DNA of 57,983 nt, from assembly GCA_947501565.1 (NCBI GenBank), contig CANMWJ010000021.1, positions 1 through 57,983 of the forward strand, in the 5' to 3' direction. How positions within the stretch are numbered: position 1 is the stretch's first letter; each line of letters begins with the position of its first letter. Position numbers and translations under genes: made by a program. This stretch comes from an uncultured Marinobacterium sp. (GTDB lineage: Bacteria > Pseudomonadota > Gammaproteobacteria > Pseudomonadales > Balneatricaceae). This document shows, piece by piece, positions 53,857 through 57,983 of the stretch. The notes under the pieces were generated by a model. The model was not told the origin of the DNA and ran no database searches. It saw only the letters and a program-made list of their open reading frames with translations.

Positions 53857-54573
53857 TTGAGTAAAGATCAGAGTCGGCGGCGCTTCAAGTGGATGTTACT
53901 GGGCATGGGACTGCTGCCACTGCCGTTATTGATCATGCTGGGGTTCTGGCAACTGGAACGCGCGGAGGAAAAGCAGCAGTTACTTGCGCAATGGGAGACG
54001 GGTAAGCAGAGCGTGTTAAAGCTCTCTGATCCGGGTGTGACCCGCTTCAGCAAGATAACAGCAGCGGGAAAGTTTGATCCGCAGCGCTGGTGGCTGCTCG
54101 ATAACCGAACCCGGCAGGGACGTGTGGGGTACGAAGTGATTGGTTTGTTTTATCCCGATTATCAGGCGTGGGCGGTGTTGGTGAATCTGGGCTGGGTATC
54201 CGCCGATGTGGACAGGTCGATCTATCCACAGGTGAAGCTACCACAGGGGGCAGTAACCATTTCCGGGCATGCGACCGAGCCATCGCAGCCCTTGATGCTC
54301 GATAAAACGTCCTGGGATGGGCGCTGGCCACAACGACTGCAGCGACTGGACCTCGCTGAACTGCAACATCAGACGGGGCTTGAATTGAGCCCTTGGGTGA
54401 TCCGCCAGAGCAACCCGTTGTTGAGCGATGCGGATCTGAGCTGGACACCGGCGGTGATGCCTGCCGAGAAACACCAGGCCTACGCCCTGCAATGGTTTGC
54501 GATGGCCGTGGCATTGGCAGCACTGATCGGATGGAGTCTGCGGGCTCTGCGAAACGAGGATGTGGGCATATGA
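53857..54573 (+). CDS. SURF1 family cytochrome oxidase biogenesis protein
   Basis: A 238-residue protein with membrane helices at both ends (about 15-31 and 213-228) and a periplasmic middle domain. Family signatures: LGFWQLERAEEKQQLL, the GRVGYEVIGLF block and VLVNLGWV. SURF1 helps insert haem A into subunit I. The start is probably TTG at 53857, with ggag 8 bases upstream; the ATG at 53893 would remove the basic pre-helix residues. The frame runs back to 53623 through the antisense DUF2909 gene, which I reject. It overlaps the next gene by 4 bp. Confidence 0.9.
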   Translation: MSKDQSRRRFKWMLLGMGLLPLPLLIMLGFWQLERAEEKQQLLAQWETGKQSVLKLSDPGVTRFSKITAAGKFDPQRWWLLDNRTRQGRVGYEVIGLFYPDYQAWAVLVNLGWVSADVDRSIYPQVKLPQGAVTISGHATEPSQPLMLDKTSWDGRWPQRLQRLDLAELQHQTGLELSPWVIRQSNPLLSDADLSWTPAVMPAEKHQAYALQWFAMAVALAALIGWSLRALRNEDVGI

Positions 54574-55064
54574 ACAGAGGAACTTTCTGGCTGATCTGGG
54601 GCATCGCATTGGTACCTATGCTGACAGCAATGGTGATGTATTTCGGTAATGTCGCGGTACCGGAAGGGCGGGTGAATTCTGGTGAACTAGCGCCGCCGGG
54701 CATGGTGCTGGAGGAGTGGGAGATAGAAGACGCCTCCGGTGAACATTGGGTTTACAGCGGCGACTGGCATCTCCTCGTGACCTATAAGAAAACCTGCACC
54801 CCGGCGTGCAATGACTGGCGTGCGTTGATGCCCAACCTGCACAAAGCCTTGGGGCGTGAAAGTAACCGGGTGCAGTGGCACACATTGGGTGGCGTAGCGA
54901 ATGAACAGGGGATGTTGTTCAGCAATCAACTGGCCACTATAGAAGAGGGCATCTGGGTAGCGGATCCTCTTGGCAACCTGGTGATGCGATACGACTTCGA
55001 GCAGCCGCCGCAGGCGTTGTTAAAAGACATGAAGCGCATGCTGCGGCTGTCGAAAATAGGTTAA
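54570..55064 (+). CDS. Membrane-anchored CxxxC protein of the oxidase operon (thioredoxin/SCO-like, function unknown)
   Basis: A 164-residue protein with one N-terminal anchor (about 5-25) and a periplasmic domain. The segment LLVTYKKTCTPACNDW carries a CxxxC pair (CTPAC) at the position where SCO-type copper chaperones have theirs, and VADPLGNLVMRYDF resembles the end of a thioredoxin fold. It is the counterpart of the unnamed gene between SURF1 and ctaA in pseudomonads. A copper or redox role is inference. It is coupled to SURF1 by an ATGA overlap, and ctaA follows 28 bp later. Confidence 0.8.
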   Translation: MNRGTFWLIWGIALVPMLTAMVMYFGNVAVPEGRVNSGELAPPGMVLEEWEIEDASGEHWVYSGDWHLLVTYKKTCTPACNDWRALMPNLHKALGRESNRVQWHTLGGVANEQGMLFSNQLATIEEGIWVADPLGNLVMRYDFEQPPQALLKDMKRMLRLSKIG

Positions 55065-55092
55065 TCCTGACGAACTGAAGGGATCACACTCC

Positions 55093-56112
55093 ATGGTTTG
55101 GGCGATCAGACTTTCTAACCTGGCAATCGGACTGGCGCTGGTGGTGGTTTTTCTCGGTGCCTGGACCCGGCTGAATCACGCCGGACTGGGCTGTCCTGAC
55201 TGGCCCGCCTGTTATGGGGAATGGATATTGCCGAGCAACGGAGAGGCTTTTGATGTGGCGCAGCAGCGTTACCCGGATCAGCCGATCGAAGCGGCCAAAG
55301 GTTGGTTGGAGATGATCCACCGTTATGCGGCGGGCTTGTTGGGAATGCTGATTCTCGGGATGGCGGCACTGGCGTGGAAAAAGCGTGAGCTGGCAGGGTA
55401 CCCCGTAAAACTGACGTTTGCGGTGCTGGCCCTGGTCACTGTGCAGGCGGTTTTTGGTATGTGGACGGTTACGCTGAAACTGCTTCCCCAGATCGTCACC
55501 CTGCACCTTCTGGGTGGTTTGCTCACCTTAAGCTTGTTGGTGCTGATACGTCAGCATTTAGGGCGTGTAACGGCGAGTGCCACTGACGCATCGGTCCAAC
55601 AACCCTTTGCTGAAAGACGGTGGGTAAAACTGGGTGTTGTGCTGCTGTTCGGACAGATCATGCTGGGGGGGTGGACCAGCGCCAACTATGCCGGTTGGGC
55701 GTGTATCGATTGGATCCAGTGTGATCGCAGCCATGAGTTTGAACTGGACTTTAATGAAGGATTTGCATTGCCCGCAATCGATGGGCAAAACCACGAGGGT
55801 GGACTGAAATCGCTGGAGGCACGAGCGGCGATTCAAACCGTGCACCGTATCGGCGCGTTGGTGGTCAGTGTGTACCTGTTGGGGCTGGCATTTACCCTGA
55901 TCCGACGCTACGGCCTGTTGTGGCCCTCGGGTCTGTTGGTGGCACTGGTCGCCGGGCAGAATCTGCTGGGTATATTGAATGTGGTTCTGGGTGTGCCAAT
56001 TTCTCTGGCCATCGCTCATCACGCCGGAGCGGTGCTGCTATTTCTGAGTCTGCTGTGGCTTAACGCCGGACTTAACCGGCGAGTGACGGAGGGATACTGT
56101 TATGCGCACTGA
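55093..56112 (+). CDS. ctaA: Haem A synthase CtaA (COX15)
   Basis: A 339-residue eight-helix membrane enzyme that oxidises the haem O methyl group to the formyl of haem A. Conserved His lie in WLEMIHRYAAGLLG, VTLHLLGGLL, VHRIGALVVS and IAHHAGAVLL. Other blocks: LGAWTRLNHAGLGCPDWPACYG and MLGGWTSANYAGWACIDW, containing the Cys pairs. It overlaps ctaB by 11 bp. Confidence 0.95.
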   Translation: MVWAIRLSNLAIGLALVVVFLGAWTRLNHAGLGCPDWPACYGEWILPSNGEAFDVAQQRYPDQPIEAAKGWLEMIHRYAAGLLGMLILGMAALAWKKRELAGYPVKLTFAVLALVTVQAVFGMWTVTLKLLPQIVTLHLLGGLLTLSLLVLIRQHLGRVTASATDASVQQPFAERRWVKLGVVLLFGQIMLGGWTSANYAGWACIDWIQCDRSHEFELDFNEGFALPAIDGQNHEGGLKSLEARAAIQTVHRIGALVVSVYLLGLAFTLIRRYGLLWPSGLLVALVAGQNLLGILNVVLGVPISLAIAHHAGAVLLFLSLLWLNAGLNRRVTEGYCYAH

Positions 56113-57016
56113 AGAAAGTATCGGCCAGGTAGAAAACGTCGCAGTCAGCTGGCGAGACTATCTGGAGCTGTGTAAACCCAAGGTGGTGTTGGTGATGCTG
56201 CTGACGGCGCTGGTGGGTATGTTCGTCGCAACCTCTGAACAGCCAGCGTTGGCTACTGTGATCTATGCCACGCTTGGCATTGGCCTGGCGGCGGGTTCCG
56301 CTGCTGCCGTCAACCATGTGATGGACCGCAGGATAGACGAGCAGATGGCGCGGACACACAGACGACCTCTACCACAGGGCAAAATCAGCCCGATGCAGGC
56401 GCTGGTGTTTGCGGCTCTGACCGGCGTGTTGGGAATTGGCATGCTGGCATTGCTGGTGAATCCACTGACCGCGTGGCTGACGCTGGCATCCTTAATCGGA
56501 TATGCGCTGATCTATACCGTCTATCTGAAGCGGGCCACGCCTCAGAATATTGTGATTGGGGGAATCGCGGGCGCCGCGCCGCCGCTGTTGGGCTGGACGG
56601 CAGTCACCGGTACGCTCGATCCGCACGGTTTGTTGCTGATGCTGATTATCTTCGCATGGACTCCGCCGCATTTCTGGTCACTCTGTATCGCACGCAAAGC
56701 CGACTATGCAAAAGCTGGCATTCCAATGCTGCCGGTGACACACGGTGAGCGCTATACAAGACTGCAGATCATGTTGTACTCGCTGATTATGTGTATCTGT
56801 ACGGCGCTGCCCTATTTGACGGGGATGTCGGGGCTGATCTATCTGGTTGGTATCTCATTGTTAAATATGCGCTTTATGTACTGGGCATACCGTCTGATGT
56901 TCTATCGGGTGAATGGCGAGCCTATGAAAATGTTTCGTCACAGCATCAACTACATCATGGCATTCTTTATAGTGCTGTTGCTTGATCACTACCTGATTGT
57001 GCAAGCAGCGGGATAA
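56102..57016 (+). CDS. ctaB: Protoheme IX farnesyltransferase (haem O synthase) CtaB/CyoE
   Basis: A 304-residue UbiA-superfamily prenyltransferase that converts haem B to haem O. It has the first Asp-rich motif region NHVMDRRIDEQMARTHRRPLP (about residues 77-97), YTVYLKRATPQNIVIGGIAGAAPP and WTPPHFWSLCIARKADY. Nine or so hydrophobic helices. Start ATG 56102 lies within the end of ctaA. Together with ctaA it supplies haem A to CoxA. Confidence 0.96.
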   Translation: MRTEESIGQVENVAVSWRDYLELCKPKVVLVMLLTALVGMFVATSEQPALATVIYATLGIGLAAGSAAAVNHVMDRRIDEQMARTHRRPLPQGKISPMQALVFAALTGVLGIGMLALLVNPLTAWLTLASLIGYALIYTVYLKRATPQNIVIGGIAGAAPPLLGWTAVTGTLDPHGLLLMLIIFAWTPPHFWSLCIARKADYAKAGIPMLPVTHGERYTRLQIMLYSLIMCICTALPYLTGMSGLIYLVGISLLNMRFMYWAYRLMFYRVNGEPMKMFRHSINYIMAFFIVLLLDHYLIVQAAG

Positions 57017-57147
57017 AAACAGACTTTTCACTATCTAACCTTCCTGAACCTTAAGGAAATGGAGCAAACGTAGTAACGATGATCATCACTCAACTGAAAT
57101 AGGTGTTCTTGCGAAAAGGAGGTGCGGCACCTGAGGGGGAAAGCCTC

Positions 57148-57753
57148 ATGTTCTTACAACATATGATGGGAATCCTGTATCACCCCAAAGATGAATGGGG
57201 AATGATACGTAAAGAGCACTATTCAACCGTCCATATCTTTATGGCCCAGATAAGCATACTGGCGGCTATTCCAGCCGTATCACTGTTTATCGGCACGACC
57301 CAGATCGGGTGGAGCTTTGCGGGCGGTGAATATGTAAAACTCGAAGTCATGAGCGCGCTCATGGCCGGTATCGCCTTCTACTTCGCCATGTGGGTCGCCG
57401 TTGGCGTAATCGCTTACGCCATACACTGGATGGAGAAAACCTACGGCGGCAACGTCTCCTTTGACGAATGCCTGGTTCTGACGACGTTCACTGCAACGCC
57501 GCTGTTCCTTTCCGGACTGGCGGGTTTGTATCCAATGTTGTGGTTCAACGTGATCGTTGGATTGATCGCACTTTGCTACACCGTCTACCTGCTGTATACC
57601 GGTGTACCGATCATTATGCAGATCCCTGAAGATCGTGGTTTCTTCTTCTCATCTTCGGTGCTTACCGTTGGCCTCTGCGTGTTGGTTGGTCTGATTGCCA
57701 CAACTGTTATCCTCTGGGGCACCTTCCTGCCACTTACCTATACCGGTGGATAA
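57148..57753 (+). CDS. Yip1-family integral membrane protein
   Basis: A 201-residue protein with five hydrophobic helices and a Yip1-domain pattern (GILYHPKDEW near residue 8, then a long membrane domain with GGNVSFDECLVLTTFTATP). The function of bacterial Yip1 proteins is unknown. ATG 57148 is chosen because gaggggg lies upstream and the homologue-like N-terminus is MFLQHMMGILYHP; the longer frame starts at 57103. It is followed by a terminator. The 130 bp after ctaB show nothing else. Confidence 0.75.
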   Translation: MFLQHMMGILYHPKDEWGMIRKEHYSTVHIFMAQISILAAIPAVSLFIGTTQIGWSFAGGEYVKLEVMSALMAGIAFYFAMWVAVGVIAYAIHWMEKTYGGNVSFDECLVLTTFTATPLFLSGLAGLYPMLWFNVIVGLIALCYTVYLLYTGVPIIMQIPEDRGFFFSSSVLTVGLCVLVGLIATTVILWGTFLPLTYTGG

Positions 57754-57771
57754 ATGAAAAACGCACAGTCT

Positions 57772-57800
57772 AAAAGGGCGCCGTATTCGGCGCCTTTTTT
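57772..57800. terminator. Terminator after the Yip1-family gene
   Basis: ggcgccg (57777-57783) pairs with cggcgcc (57788-57794) around tatt, with an A-run before and six T after. Confidence 0.85.
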
Positions 57801-57866
57801 GTGAGTAGGCCTCTGGCGACCTATAGTGTAAGTAGACGTGCAATCGGAGGCGTGAAAGACCTCGGA

Positions 57867-57937
57867 AATACCTTTTTTCACTTTTTTGTCATTTTTTTAC
57901 AAAAGGGTGTTGACGCTGAATCTGAGGTCTGTAGAAT
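57867..57937 (+). promoter_or_regulatory. Strong, rRNA-operon-like promoter with upstream A/T element
   Basis: ttgacg (57910-57915) and tagaat (57932-57937) are 16 bp apart. They are preceded by long T-runs (57867-57897) that look like an UP element and followed by a GC-rich start region (tcgcgtcctc). This is the layout of stable-RNA promoters in pseudomonads and relatives. No RNA gene body is inside the window. Confidence 0.6.
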
Positions 57938-57983
57938 TCGCGTCCTCGCTTGAGAGAGCAGCCACTAAGGCGGCTCGGAACTC

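Overview
The window is a stretch of a gammaproteobacterial chromosome with moderately high GC. Gene order for the two housekeeping blocks (ftsY-ftsE-ftsX-rpoH ... DUF423-thiS-thiG-trmB, and coxB-coxA-cox11-coxC-DUF2909-SURF1-hypothetical-ctaA-ctaB) matches what I remember of Pseudomonas. Together with UbiK, MsrPQ, GlnK-AmtB, Rep and an Oceanospirillales-like feel of the proteins, it suggests a marine relative of Pseudomonas/Oceanospirillales. The exact genus cannot be read from the sequence.

Layout. 1-6.2 kb: cell division and secretion genes (ftsY, cut by the window edge inside a hexanucleotide repeat; ftsE, ftsX), the heat-shock sigma factor rpoH, thiamine thiazole genes and trmB. 6.4-7.8 kb: a GDP-mannose enzyme. 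7.8-23.3 kb: the most notable accessory locus, a five-gene minus-strand operon for a small hybrid peptide-polyketide. It encodes a loading A-PCP protein, a 2582-residue KS-AT-ACP-aminotransferase-C-A-PCP protein, a C-A-PCP-TE protein, an alpha/beta hydrolase and a phosphopantetheinyl transferase. The order reads as one colinear four-building-block assembly line: amino acid, malonate converted to a beta-amine, then two amino acids with glycine-like codes. A TIGR04325-type methyltransferase lies just upstream. 24.9-28.5 kb: a Cpx-type envelope stress locus, cpxP divergent from cpxRA. A perfect CpxR box lies next to each transcription unit, but about 850 bp of repeats separates the two boxes: two diverged inverted copies of a structured element plus a candidate small RNA with its own terminator.

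28.5-36.1 kb: an arginine succinyltransferase (AST) catabolic operon, astC-M20 hydrolase-DUF1338-astA-astD-astB, with no recognisable astE; a 277-bp MITE with a TTAG target duplication abuts its end. 36.4-38.8 kb: amtB between two PII genes with sigma-54 and NtrC sites. 38.9-49.2 kb: ubiK, comM, a GGDEF/EAL protein, rep, a protoglobin, a glutamine amidotransferase, pssA, msrPQ and a DUF2970 protein. 49.4-57.8 kb: the aa3-type cytochrome c oxidase operon with its copper and haem A assembly genes, then a Yip1-family membrane protein. The last 120 bp look like an rRNA-operon promoter with a T-rich upstream element.

I saw no CRISPR array, no tRNA or rRNA body and no intact insertion sequence.
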